Under the pieces are notes generated by a model. That model searched no databases. It had not been told where the DNA came from and saw only the letters and a program-made list of their open reading frames with translations. A stretch of DNA of 64,000 nt from Lumnitzera littorea (lineage: Eukaryota; Streptophyta; Magnoliopsida; Myrtales; Combretaceae). The position numbers and the translations under genes are program-made. Numbering within the stretch: position 1 is the stretch's first letter; each line of letters opens with the position of its first letter. Below are positions 23,761 through 36,002 of the stretch, piece by piece. The stretch covers positions 93,108,684-93,172,683 of the forward strand of contig JAMXBB010000001.1 of assembly GCA_024138015.1 (NCBI GenBank), written 5' to 3'.

Positions 23761-26700
23761 ATCCGATCATTAGAAGCAACCGATTTGATTTTATATGAAA
23801 GTTTCATTTAATCCATATGGAGATGTTATCAAACTTATTTATTTACATAGTTTGAAATGGAAAATGCTTTTCTTCCCTACAAAAATATCAATAATATCAT
23901 CAAATGATTAACATTAATACTTTATTACTCTAGGAAAGTCCAAATAACCCATGTTATTTGTAAAATAGATAGAGAAAAATATTATTTATGATAGCTATTT
24001 ATAAAGTACATACAACTTAATGTGAAATTTTATTTCAATAAGAATATTACCTGTCTTAATACATGCTTATCTACATAAAATATATCACACAAAATAAGTT
24101 ATACAGTATTTAATTGATTATCATTAAAGACAATCAAAGAAACTATGAAGTAGGCAATTAAGAGGAAGCAATTAGTTTACATTTATCTAAAAATCAATGT
24201 TAAGATAAAATTAATTTTTAATTGTCAAAATTTGGAATGGAAAATGTCCTTTTTTTTCTATTTTGGTAACATGGATATGTTACAAAATTAAATTTAGTTT
24301 CTTCAAGTGACGGATATCTCCTCCGTTGAGAATTGTACATAACTCTATAACTTCAAAAATTAAGATGATAAAGATAATATTAAGATAGTAAAGAGATTTT
24401 ATTAATAAGTAAAATAATTTGTTAAGAATTATTAAGCATGTAGGTCTGTTTGGTATTAAAAGAAATCTTAAAACTTTAAAGAAATAAAGTTGGTATGTTT
24501 GCTTGTAGATTTGGAACCTCTCTATTTGGCCTTTTCTTAATTTATAATTAATAGTTAAGATTGCTTAGATTTTTCAAATATCATATAATGTTATCATATT
24601 TTTTATAATTTCAACTATTTATTATATGTGGTAACATTTTAAGAGAGTAAATTGATGAAAGTAAATAAAGAGAGTTCATTTCCTTTACTTTAATATTATA
24701 GATATATGACATGAAAAACAATTTACTCAATAGTATATATTAATTAAGAACAAAATCATAATACATAAGTTTACTTTAGAATTGAAGTAGTAAGGGTAGA
24801 GAAACACAAGATAGCTAAGATAGTAGGTCCTAATGGAACAAAATATATGGCGAATTTCAACTATAAAGTGAATGATGGAATTATCATAAATGGCTCAATG
24901 ACATGCGCTTCAACTGCTTTTGAAGCGTAGACTATACTGTAGGTATGTATAAATGTATGTTATATCCTCTTAAGTTGTTTTAATTGATAATGTTGGAGGG
25001 CCTTTGTAAATTTTATTAAAAAAAAAAAAATGACTTGAATAGTAACTTACAGAAAATGTTAGTTTTTGGAAGGCTAGAGTGTCTGAATATTAACCTTTCC
25101 TTTATTAGAGAAATTTTTTATGTGATAAAGTATGGAACAATTACCCTCTGAGATACATAGTCCATACGTTGTAATGCCAAAATACAACACAAAAGATCCA
25201 TAAAAATGCCGCCAGTCTTCAAAAGTCAATATGCTACTTCCTAAACGTGGAAAAGGAAAGAAAAAGCCCATAAATTAAGTAAATAAAAGAATAAAGAAAT
25301 CTAGCAATATAGAATCTCATGTGATAAATAAAAAGAAAAAAAAAAAAAACCTTTCGCAAAAGTTTTATAGATCAAGAAAAAAAAAAAAGGAAAAAAGAAA
25401 AAGCATATGGTAGAGCACCCTCTCGTTCAAGACCGCTGAAACTCAAACTACTTGTATTCAAACTCATCCAAATAGAAAAAATAAAAAATAAAAATAAAAA
25501 TAAAAATCACCTTGATATGAGCGTTTGAAAGAATCTAGCCAACTCTTTGTGTTCTTCTTCTTTGTAGGAAACCTTTATTCAAAGTGACTGCACCTTTAAA
25601 TTTCAAGGTAAAAAAAGGACTAAATATAATCAGACGGCATGCCACCAATTTAAGAAAATATATAGAGGTGAAGTGGGTTTTGATTATAAACTGAAAGGAC
25701 ATATATTCATACACTTTTACTGGTCACCAAAAGAATATTGCTACTAAAAAGAGGATTTTTCTATAGTCCATATTCATCAATGTTTTATATGGAGTTAGTT
25801 CGGCCTTTCATCCTATTTTTAATTTAATTTTCATTAGATCTGAATTATTGAATTAATTGTGTTTTCAATTGTTCAAATCAAATGGATATTAAATCTATAG
25901 TGTGATGAAGAACTAAATCAGATCGGTTTAGTCAAAATAAAAAATAAAACCGTATTAAGCTTTATCTCACTGTGTTAAAAATGGAGGGTAACTAATTTGA
26001 CTTATTATTTTTCCGCCACAATTTGTACACTATCCTCTTCGACAACAAAAATATTGTTAAAGTCATGGGTGACAGACCAAGATACAAACTAAGAATTAAA
26101 TACCCACTTAAGCGTTTCCACCAAAGATATCAAGAAAGAATACGTATGTAGTGAAGTTAAAGAGAGAAGAGGTAATTCATCGATTTTATTCATGGTATGT
26201 GTGTTTGTGTATGTGTGACTTATGAGATATCATAAATGTTATAAAACAGTAAAAAGTTTGTAGAATTAAGTTTTGAAAATGAATGATGAAAGGAAAACAA
26301 AAAATTGAAGACTGAATTAAAATGAAACAGGGAGATTTCGCAAATGGAGGAAGAAATTGTTAAGAAAAAATAGCCTTTTAATTTCCTTTGTTTTCTATCT
26401 TCTATCTCATGAACTTTTGCATTTTTGATTTTTTCATCATGGGATGACTAGGAATAGTTTAAAAAAGATTGCAATGATAATTGACCATATAACTCATATA
26501 TTAATGATTTCCCATATAAAGAAAATAGAACATGTAAAGGTTATGATACAAAACTATAAATTGTAGTTTAATAAGTTTTAACTAGAACACAAAGGGTATT
26601 CTGCAAATTCAATATTGAGAAATTATGAAATACACTATAAACACTAAAATCTATTCTATCCGCTGTAACACACACAAGCGCACACACAGACAGAGCAAAT

Positions 26701-27300
26701 ATATCCTTTTTTGGACTTTGCCACCCCTAAAACATCTCTAATGCATAAAATTTCAACTTTTAGCCTCATTGTTTATTTATATTTTGTCATTGGCCGTTTT
26801 CAATCATCCTACTTTATAAGGTACGCACTTCTACAATTAAGAAGTCAGTAATTGGTCAATTCATTCTTTTATTTACAATTTTCAATCATTGTATTTACAA
26901 AGTACATGCTTCTACAATTAAAACACCTTTTATTGGTTAAATAATTCTTTTTGCTTTTTAATTTAACTGCTTGTCACTCACTCCGTCTTTTCACATCAAC
27001 CGACTATTCTACCTTTTGCCTTTTTATTTACTTTTTTTTTTTCCCCTCTTCGTTTCATAGTTTGAAATATATTGATTTATGTAATAGTCACTATGTATAT
27101 TTCGATTTTACCATTTGTTTAAAGAGAATGAAGAAAATGGAAAAATTCATTATTCTTGCGTCTTTGATATTCTTAATATATATTTTACTATATAGTTCTT
27201 ATCCTCATAGTAGAAAAGCTTTAATAGTAGTATAATATCGTAAAATAATAACAAAGGTTCAATCACCCATTCATTTCTTATGCTTCCTAATTTTGTGTAA
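23761..27300. other. AT-rich intergenic DNA, no gene seen
   Basis: Poly-A and A/G-rich tracts lie at 25020-25030, 25330-25350 and 25375-25510. A diverged 83-bp tandem duplication begins TTTTCAATCAT at 26796 and 26879. A CACACACA-type patch lies near 26670. Short open stretches at 25074-25271 and 26951-27235 have no recognisable domain, and I do not call them genes. Confidence 0.55.
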
Positions 27301-27917
27301 ACCTTCACGGTAATATTTTATCCAAATTCTCATTCTTAAGCTGCGTAACCAATATATATTTCTACATAAATGAATTTTAAACATTTTTTTTTTTGCGATA
27401 TTAGTAAATATGATAAGAAAAATGTCCCAATAAATAAATCAAAATTAGGGCATAAAAGTAAATTTTATCTCAAGTTTTTAGGAAAAAGGCAAAGAAATGC
27501 CTCTGGCTTTCGAGTTTGCACAATTTAGTGTCTTAAGTTTCAAATTTTATAGTTTAATGGTTGTATTTCTAAATGAGGTTCAGTTTAATGTCTCTTTTAT
27601 TTCAAGAATTAACAACTGATAACTTAGTGTAATGTGACATATATGTTATTGATAGTTATTTAAGCACATGAGCCCCTTAGGCTTAAACCGACGAGACCAA
27701 AGCCATATAAAAGTCGAAACCTTTACATAATTGACTCTTTTTAGCTTCTTCTTACCTAGAGTTTTTACTCTCTTGAATAACGCATTAACTCAGACATCAA
27801 AGCAATCCTACTAAAGTAAATTTTAGTGTCCCACTAAGGATGTTTTGTTTTGCAAGAAATCCAAATCTCAAATAAGCTCTATGAGCAAATCAACGAAGCA
27901 ATGATCAGATGTCAATA
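27301..27917 (+). repeat. Tat-type gypsy LTR, end portion
   Basis: TATAAAAG at 27706-27713, followed by GTCGAAACC and, about 100 bp later, TTTAGTGTCCCACTAAGGA, resembles the R-region landmarks of Tat-lineage LTRs. The segment leads into a degenerate Tat primer-binding site at 27918. The left edge is not determinable. Confidence 0.5.
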
Positions 27918-27935
27918 TTAGTGTTGCCTATGGGA
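27918..27935 (+). other. Degenerate Tat-type primer-binding site
   Basis: TTAGTGTTGCCTATGGGA differs from the Tat-lineage form TTGGCGCCGTCTGTGGGA at six positions, all transitions, as expected of an old methylated copy. Confidence 0.5.
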
Positions 27936-28749
27936 GGATATTCCATTCAAAACCAATGATTATCACATGTTTTGAATCCAATCTTTTCACGAAATCCCAA
28001 AATTTGTGTCGATTTTTTCAGATCCGGTTCAGATATGGCCCCTTGCAATTTTCTCCCACAGATATATTCAAATTTGGGTTTTTATAGCTCCTTTGACGTG
28101 ATATTTAGGTTACGAGCATGAGACTTGTGTGAACATCTCAGAAGATTGTCAAAAACTCAAAAGAAACGGGAGAGGAAAAATGACGGGACAGCTAAAGCAA
28201 TTATAAGAATTCCCTCGGCCAAAAATACCTAGTATGTGTCAACGAGCTTTTGTGTGAGACCGAATTTAAAGCAAAGCCCGTTGGAGAAATAAACTCCGAT
28301 GGACAGCATGAACAAAATCTGAGCTTCTCCATGAACAAAAGCAAAACACAAATTAAATTCATGATTGACCCACGCCCTTAACCCGCACAAGACTAAGTCA
28401 AGCTAAGCCAACAGCAGCCTTCCCATGCACCCCCACCCTCGGACTCCACGGACAAGTCAAAGTCAACTTCAACAGACCGCAGCCCAAAAGCATGTTCACG
28501 CTTCGACCAACACAGCAAACAAACTCCAAGGTGCAGCATGCAATACGACTTGCCCTAAGCAATAAAACAAACCCGAACAAATATAGTCCAATTGGTTGTG
28601 CATCAATGGAGGCGACTTTATTTTTTGTTCTCTTTCTTATTCGAACCACAGTACTCCAATCGTTCAACAAGATTTCCCAAAAGAATGCCAAGCTACCCCA
28701 CATTATGAACAGAGCAGCCGTACATCAAGATTTTTCTCCGACCTGTTTT

Positions 28750-29960
28750 TGCAGCAGATCTGAGATCTTGGAATACCACACCCAATCGAGCTACCGAACT
28801 GTTACACTTTCCGACCATAGCTACTCGATCCCGAACTGCTGCTGCTCTCACCTACCTAACTTTAACCAACACGCAACCGAGCTTAAAAATCCAAGCTACG
28901 CGACCGTGCCTAGCTACCGAAACAATTCTAGATCCAAGATTTCAGAATACCACGAACCCGAGCTTATTAAACGCATCAGACGGACTAAATTTTAAACTTC
29001 ACACTTCCACACGAAGTCGAGCTCCTGACCCAAAACTCCATTGTCCGTGTAGCAAGATAGATGTCCCAAGCTTCATACGCCACTTAACAACTCGAGCTGT
29101 TGGTTTGAACAAAGCCCGAATTATATACTAAGTCACTAATCAGACTTCTTGTTGTCAGGCACAAGCTGTAATTTCAGTAAGGAAAATTGCCGAGATTTGA
29201 GGCTTGTACTGAGCATAACACAAACAGTTGGTGCAGAGATGGTACAAGCTTTTCCCGACCTTGCCCGTGCATTCTTAGCCATAGAAATGATACTTGAGCT
29301 AAGTTTGTGCAAGCATATGGCACTCCACCTAAGCATTAATCGTGGAAGCACGGAACCAAAATTCCGAGCTTACCAATTCCATGACCCGAGATTTCTCGAC
29401 AGACACCATGCAAGTCCGAGCTCCCACGGATACCAAGCTCCCATGGATACGAGCTCTTGTAGATATCAAGCTAAACACTGTAGTCACCGAACTGCTGTAA
29501 TTCTTCACCGAGGTTGAGCGAACTCCATGACCCCAACAATGGACAAGCTAAGTCCACTTGCTGACTCATATGGTGGAACGAAGTCCGAGCTTTATGCAAA
29601 CTTGGAGTCTATAGCCGAGGTCCAATGTTGAGCTCTATAGGTAACCGAGCTGCACAGTCCACAAGCTTTTATTTTCGAGGCCAAGCTGCAAAGAATCCGC
29701 CCTGTAGTGCTTCTTAACCCAAGAATCTACACTACCGAACCACTTTGGCAAGAAAATGCCAAGGTGAACATCAGGCTTGGCAACTCCTTAGACGGAAAAG
29801 GTCCAACGAGATATGAGCTTAATAACGTAAAGTCATCTCTTCATGACATCAAAATGCCGAGCTGCATAGAAATAAAGCCGATCCGAGCTTCAATAGAAAA
29901 TGTTGCGCTATTTACCTGATAATAAGGGCATACTCTACTTGTCGAGCTCCAATAGAAGGG
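28750..29960. repeat. Tract dense in CCGAGCT-like words
   Basis: CGAGCT or a one-base variant, often followed by a pyrimidine-rich or GCCGAACT-like word, recurs irregularly about every 40-60 bp (for example 28787, 29018, 29092, 29365, 29415, 29587, 29857, 29882 and 29943). Spacing is too uneven for a simple satellite, suggesting an old, diverged minisatellite. Confidence 0.6.
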
Positions 29961-30240
29961 CAAACTCACATGCATTATTTATCCAATTAAAGCTCCTGCT
30001 GTTCAACATGTCCAAGCTTTTGTTAACCAAGCAATAGCGCGTTTGTCATTTTGAAAAAGACCTCGGAAGCCTACTCACGAGATAACTCTCATTACCGAAT
30101 CTTCAGCAACAAGAGTGCGGGGGAGGTGGGGAAGAGGCCCTAGAATTAATTGCTCTGCAGATAAAAATCCTGTGGCTCTCCCACGTAGAAAAGCTTAAAT
30201 TTTCCAAATAATTTTGAAATTTCTAGGTATTGAGTAAATT

Positions 30241-30425
30241 TCAAGGCAATGAAACCCTAGACGATCCTTAGGAGTTGGGTCCCAAAGCTGGGCTTAGAAA
30301 TGCTTAGTAACTTATAATTCATTGGGGCTAAATTGTAAGCGCTAGGGATATTCCAAGGTAGAGAAGCCCAAGACAATCCTTAGGAGTTGGATCCCTAAGT
30401 CCAGCTTAAGAACACCTATACTGAA
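30241..30425. repeat. Diverged tandem duplication, period about 112 bp
   Basis: ATCCTTAGGAGTTGG occurs at 30264 and 30376, in matching surroundings (AAGGCAATGAAACCC against AAGGTAGAGAAGCCC). Confidence 0.7.
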
Positions 30426-31059
30426 ATTGAAACACTTCGGTAGCGTGAAAACTCTATGAGTAAAGAAGCTCGGGGTAAATCATGGGACCATTACTCTCAA
30501 GCCCAGTTACTAAATGCCAAAATGTAGCTCAACTATTTAAAAGTTTATGCTCAAATCAAAATCCGAAGCTAGTAAGCTTGGATATAGTCAATTGAATTAA
30601 GGATACATATGCCTAGATTCTCAAGTATCCTAAGCAAGGAAAATTCTAACTTGTCAAAAAGCTAAAAAATCCCTATTGAAGGCGTTGAAACTCTACACTA
30701 GCTAATGCTTAGCAGACTTACTTCACTCAAATAATCCTGCAGCACTCATGCTCGGGAAAAATTCAACAACCTCCTTTAGATAATCTCATCAGCATATAAG
30801 CTCAAGGAAAATCCAGCTCTCTTCTTAAAGCCATTTGATTATGTTCATTGGCATGAAAGCCAAGAGAAAATTTGGTAACTCGTGCACCATATTACTTCGT
30901 TTAGTCAAGATTTCGACTCACCAAATTGTGAGAAAAGCTAACAATATCTGTAAGAAGCTTAATTGTGATGTAGTTACTCAACTTAGGACCTTGAGAGCCC
31001 ATACGAGTATTCAATCTCCTTATCAAACACATCACTAAAGATTTTTTCTTTTTTTTTTT

Positions 31060-31559
31060 NNNNNNNNNNNNNNNNNNNNNNNNNNNNNNNNNNNNNNNNN
31101 NNNNNNNNNNNNNNNNNNNNNNNNNNNNNNNNNNNNNNNNNNNNNNNNNNNNNNNNNNNNNNNNNNNNNNNNNNNNNNNNNNNNNNNNNNNNNNNNNNNN
31201 NNNNNNNNNNNNNNNNNNNNNNNNNNNNNNNNNNNNNNNNNNNNNNNNNNNNNNNNNNNNNNNNNNNNNNNNNNNNNNNNNNNNNNNNNNNNNNNNNNNN
31301 NNNNNNNNNNNNNNNNNNNNNNNNNNNNNNNNNNNNNNNNNNNNNNNNNNNNNNNNNNNNNNNNNNNNNNNNNNNNNNNNNNNNNNNNNNNNNNNNNNNN
31401 NNNNNNNNNNNNNNNNNNNNNNNNNNNNNNNNNNNNNNNNNNNNNNNNNNNNNNNNNNNNNNNNNNNNNNNNNNNNNNNNNNNNNNNNNNNNNNNNNNNN
31501 NNNNNNNNNNNNNNNNNNNNNNNNNNNNNNNNNNNNNNNNNNNNNNNNNNNNNNNNNNN
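31060..31559. other. Assembly gap of 500 N
   Basis: Exactly 500 N between a T-run and a truncated copy of the 3-kb LTR family. The true gap is probably longer, since copy 2 lacks about half of the LTR. Confidence 0.98.
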
Positions 31560-33205
31560 TTACATATTATGTATTATTACATAATTCATCCCTAAATCAC
31601 TTATTTAACACTTCTAACACTATATATATCATCCTCCATCCTCTAATAACATATCAAATTTCTAATTACATCCTAAATTAGATCTAAGTAACCTTAAATT
31701 ACAAAATTAACTTAAAATATACCATTTATCTGCATATTTAGTACATATTATGCATAATACATACAACTAATACCTCAAACTCCAATAAAGCTAAAAAAAA
31801 TAAATTATAATCAATAAATTATGGTTGTTATATTATGATCATGGAAAATACTAAGATAATTATATATATATTATTCTCCGGTATACCGATTTTAGGTTCG
31901 ATTTTGCTAAAAATTAGCTTAAATTAGGTAAATAACCAAATAAAATTATAAGATTCAAACTAAATATTTTCAAATCATAACTAAGCTTTAGAAGTCATTA
32001 CAAATAAGATTTATTATGGAATTTAATTAAAAACCTATTGTTTCTTTCATATGAAAAAAATGACAAATTTAACGAAATAATTTTAATAAATACTAAATGT
32101 GTAGTTTATCAAAAATTATTTTATTTAAATTAAATATATCATATTAGGAATCTGTACATTAAAAAATTAGCTTGAAATAACAGTATTTACTATTTTTGAA
32201 AATTCATACAAAATTTGTTGAAATTAGACCTATTTTTAAGGAACCTATATAAGAACTTCTAATTAAAAAAATGGCTTAATAATATGATTCTACATGTAAA
32301 AATACATAAGGAAACCAAATTCCATAATTTTCCTTGCATATTTGAAATTTTTACTAAATTAAATAAATTCATAAGGAAAATCGAAACTCACACCAGTAGT
32401 AGCTCCATCATTATCTACATCTCTAGACATGGGGTTTACTATCTATTGGTAGAGGCCATTCTTCTTCAAGTAGTCGTTGGATGTAGGTTCCCTTTATAAG
32501 CTCTAATTGTATACTATTTTACTAATTTTTTGTAAAAATACTCTTTCCTTTGTTCTCACTTCCTCTCAAATTTCTGGACTTCAAACTTACCAAAATGAAT
32601 TATGGAGGAATTGGTTTGAAATTATAGAAGTGGTTAGGGCTTTCTTTAATTTTATGGGTAACAAATGTCCCTTTACTTTTTTTTTTTCACTTTCTATTTG
32701 TTTTATTTTTATTGGTTGCTTTTGTTTTTTCCACTTTCAGCTTGCTACGACCACTTTGTGGACAATTCCACACTTTTCCTAATATTTTCTTGATTTTTTT
32801 GTAATTTTATTTAATTATTTAGCATTAATTTAGTTTTTTTCAGGCATTTTAAGTGATTTCATATATTTTTATCTACACGCAAGTACATATATGGTACAAA
32901 TAAATATTCATAAATATTATTTATGTTATTTTATGATTTTTAGTGTGTATATAATTTATCTCTATAGATTCCTCAATTATTAGAGCTCGTTTTACGTATT
33001 TCTGATAAATAACGGAAAATTTACATATAATTCAATATTATAATAATTAATTATTTTATTATTTATTTTCTTAAATCCAAACTCACGGGATCACTTTTAC
33101 TAATATTCTTAACTTCGTAGTAAAATTTGGATTGGATCAAACTATTTACTCAATCATCCTAAATTCTATTAACCAAATCATGAATACTTGATTGTGGGTC
33201 TTATA
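31560..33205 (-). repeat. 3-kb LTR family, copy 2, cut by the gap
   Basis: From the first base after the gap the sequence parallels copy 1 (20698-22348) to its end, with the same TATAAG start on the minus strand (33205) and only scattered differences. It is a direct repeat of copy 1. The missing terminal half must lie in the gap or have been deleted. It carries the family's TATAAAGGGAACC site (complement near 32490-32505). Confidence 0.85.
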
Positions 33206-36002
33206 AATAATATAGTCCTTATAATTTATGTAGACACATGAAAAATGTATAACTAACATTATGGTATTGGTTATTATAAGAATAACCATATTTTAAAATT
33301 TTTCATATTTTTAGTATTTCAAACAACTTTCACTTTAGCAAAAAAAAAAAAAAAACAACTTTTACTCTTTTTTCCCCCCTTGCCCTACGTTGTTAATCCT
33401 TATTTTTACATATTAATTAACTATGTAATCATTTCAAATTTAATATTTTATGTGTTTATATTTTAAATTTTCGGTCATGTAATGTGGGTATATGTTCACT
33501 TGTTTTGAATAAATGATGTTTTCTTGGACAAATTAGTTGAAAAGTTATTATTGGAAAAATTTTAAGAACGATTAAACTACATAAAATTAAATCTTCCAAA
33601 ATTATATATATAAAAGATTTCAAAAACTTTTAGCATTTATATTTTTTCATTAGTTATACTTTTAGAAATTCATAATTTTCTATTATTCACTTAAAAGTTT
33701 TGGCTAAGGAAAATTATTTATCTTTCAATTATACATTAAAATGACATGTTTAAATCTTAAGTGTGAAGGATTTAGTTGGGATAAGCGGGTTAGGATTGGT
33801 AAGGTATGAGGCTCTATTCGTTTCAGTTTCTCAAATTTTGGAAGAAGAACCTATCTTGTAATATGTTAGAACTATCTTGGAACCTCTATCTTCTAAAATT
33901 TACAGGGTATTAGGTTTATAGAGTATAAGGTATCCTTATGAAATCTGTAAATTATGTTTTTCTTTATATAAATTTCAAGTTTATGTGATATAAAAAAAGT
34001 AATTTTGATATAATTTTAGAAGTCCTTCATATGCAAAACTTATAAAACCTCTAGCAAAATTTTTTATGCCTTTATTATTTTAAGTTTCTATTATCTTATT
34101 ACTTCATGAAGGGAAAAAATAAAGCTAGAGAAGAAGATTGGAAAGAACAAGGGAAAGAATAGAAAACGTAATGTGTGAGAGGCACCATTAAGTTTGGCTA
34201 TATAAGGTTATTAATTTACGTGCTTCAGCTCATTTTTTTCTCTTCTTACCAAAACATTTATTGGTTGAAAATATATAGTAATATTATTTATTATTCATTT
34301 ACTAATATTATTTAATAATTTTTTATAAGGCAAATACATAGTATCTTGAAATTTGTACCCTTTACACATTTAAGTGTAGATTCTAAGGTAGAGACACCTT
34401 AGATACATACCTTTTTATGTGAAAGCAAGTTCTAAAAAAAACTGATATCTAAAACCTACCTTAGAACTCTTAATACTTATTTAAGACTTACTCAATCGAG
34501 TAGGGTACAGGTGGATACCCTATATAATATGGTTACTCACTCACCTATAGGACTTATTCCTTTAAATGTATGATACACCCAATTCGGCATCAGTAAAGAA
34601 CACTTTAATTTTTCTTTAATTTAGACTATTATTTTCATTTTGTCCTTTAAAGGAGGTTTATACTAATAACTAAGATGAGGAGTGCTCTTATCTACATTAT
34701 CATGATAAGTTGTAATTGCATCTGATAGTCATATATCTCTCTCTTCTTCTTTCGATGCTTAGTGAATCTATTATAATTAATAAGGGTAGACGCAGTTTAG
34801 TTCGGTACAATTTGCCTCAACCTATTGAATCAAACTTAAAATTAACAGTTCGTTTTTTTTTAAATCAAACTTAATTATATGGTTCAGTTCGTAAATTTTT
34901 TGAACCTAAAAATAAATTGTTTGGTTTGCGGTTCGAATCGTTTTTCTTATATAAAATATTAAAAATTTGACCATACCAAGATAAAACAATTCTCATTTTC
35001 TTAAATAAAATATTATCGGAGTTAATGTAGGACATATGAAACTAGTCTCACATACTGGAGTTCCAAAATAAAATCATTAGCATGAACTATATGAGTCCAG
35101 AGATCTAATAGCACATTGCTTATGTTTTATGACCTATTAACAACTTACTGGTACAAAACAATATATTAAGAGATAATCAACATCATTATTCTCTTCCTTT
35201 CAAGATTAAAAGTGTACCTATATTGTGTGTGAGCAAATGCAGACATGAATAATTGTTTGTAACATAGTATTCTAACATATTATTTGGAATAACCTATACA
35301 AATATCGACTACCCCTTTGAATGAAATCCTAAAGATAGTAGTACACATATGTAGACCTAACCATTGGGTCGACTTAGCCCTAAACCGACTTGGAATCGCT
35401 GGTTCATAGGCTTAATTATGGCCGAACCATGACTAACTCATAGGGGGGTGGTTCTGAGCTGATTTGACCCTTGAACTGTTGTTTTTTAAATATTTAATTT
35501 TTTATTAATTTCTTTTTTTAAATACATTAATAAATTCTAATAACATAACCTCTTTTCTCTTATTTTTAAGTGCATTAATTCATTAATAATTTCTAATTTT
35601 TTTTATTAATTTCCAATAACTTTTTTTTTCTCCTCAAATTTTATCTTTTCTTTATATTCAAGTTCTTAATATTTGATAAGTTTTACAAAAATAACTTATA
35701 TTAACTTAAAATTGAATTCTCGATCTATCATTAATACATAATTAATTTATAATTAGTCATTTATTATTAGTTTGATGATATTATTTTTAAAAAATTATCC
35801 TTTACTATTGTAATGGAGGTAGTTTTGACATTTCATTATCTAATAGATATTATTTAATTTTTTTTTTCCAACTTAATAGCTTCTCTTCTCTTTATCTTTC
35901 TTTCTTTTTTTTTCTAAGGGATGAACAGGCTAGGTCAACCCGCCAATTTTGAGGGGCAGTTCAACCTGGCCTCCCACAAGCCGAGCTAGTTCATGGCTCG
36001 AA
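33206..36002. other. AT-rich DNA with hAT-like fragments, no gene seen
   Basis: 34785-34965 is rich in GTTCGG, GGTTCAGTTCG and GGTTTGCGGTTCG, and 35352-36002 starts TAGACCTAACCATTGGG and ends with GGCTAGGTC...GAGCTAGTTCATGG. Both look like ends of nonautonomous hAT relatives of the 22349 tract. The rest is low-complexity AT-rich sequence with an A15 run near 33340. Confidence 0.45.

Larger units (their letters stand above)
27936..31059 (+). other. Putative noncoding leader of the Tat-type element, up to the gap
   Basis: This stretch is clearly richer in GC than its surroundings but lacks any recognisable gag or pol. Open stretches such as 28492-28995 (167 codons) contain only repeat-derived words, for example RSEILEYH and RSKISEYH. 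It is most simply read as long noncoding sequence of a Tat-type or LARD-like element. It includes the CCGAGCT-dense tract and a 112-bp tandem duplication listed separately. Confidence 0.35.

Noticed and set aside
28492..28995. 167-codon open frame on the + strand (and a 101-codon one antisense)
   Set aside because: No domain, unusual composition and internal words repeated from the CCGAGCT tract. It is most likely chance openness in a GC-richer noncoding leader.
19105..33205. LTR copies 1 and 2 as the two LTRs of one 14-kb element
   Set aside because: No primer-binding site or polypurine tract lies where it should, and the interval holds an oppositely oriented Tat-type LTR end and leader instead.
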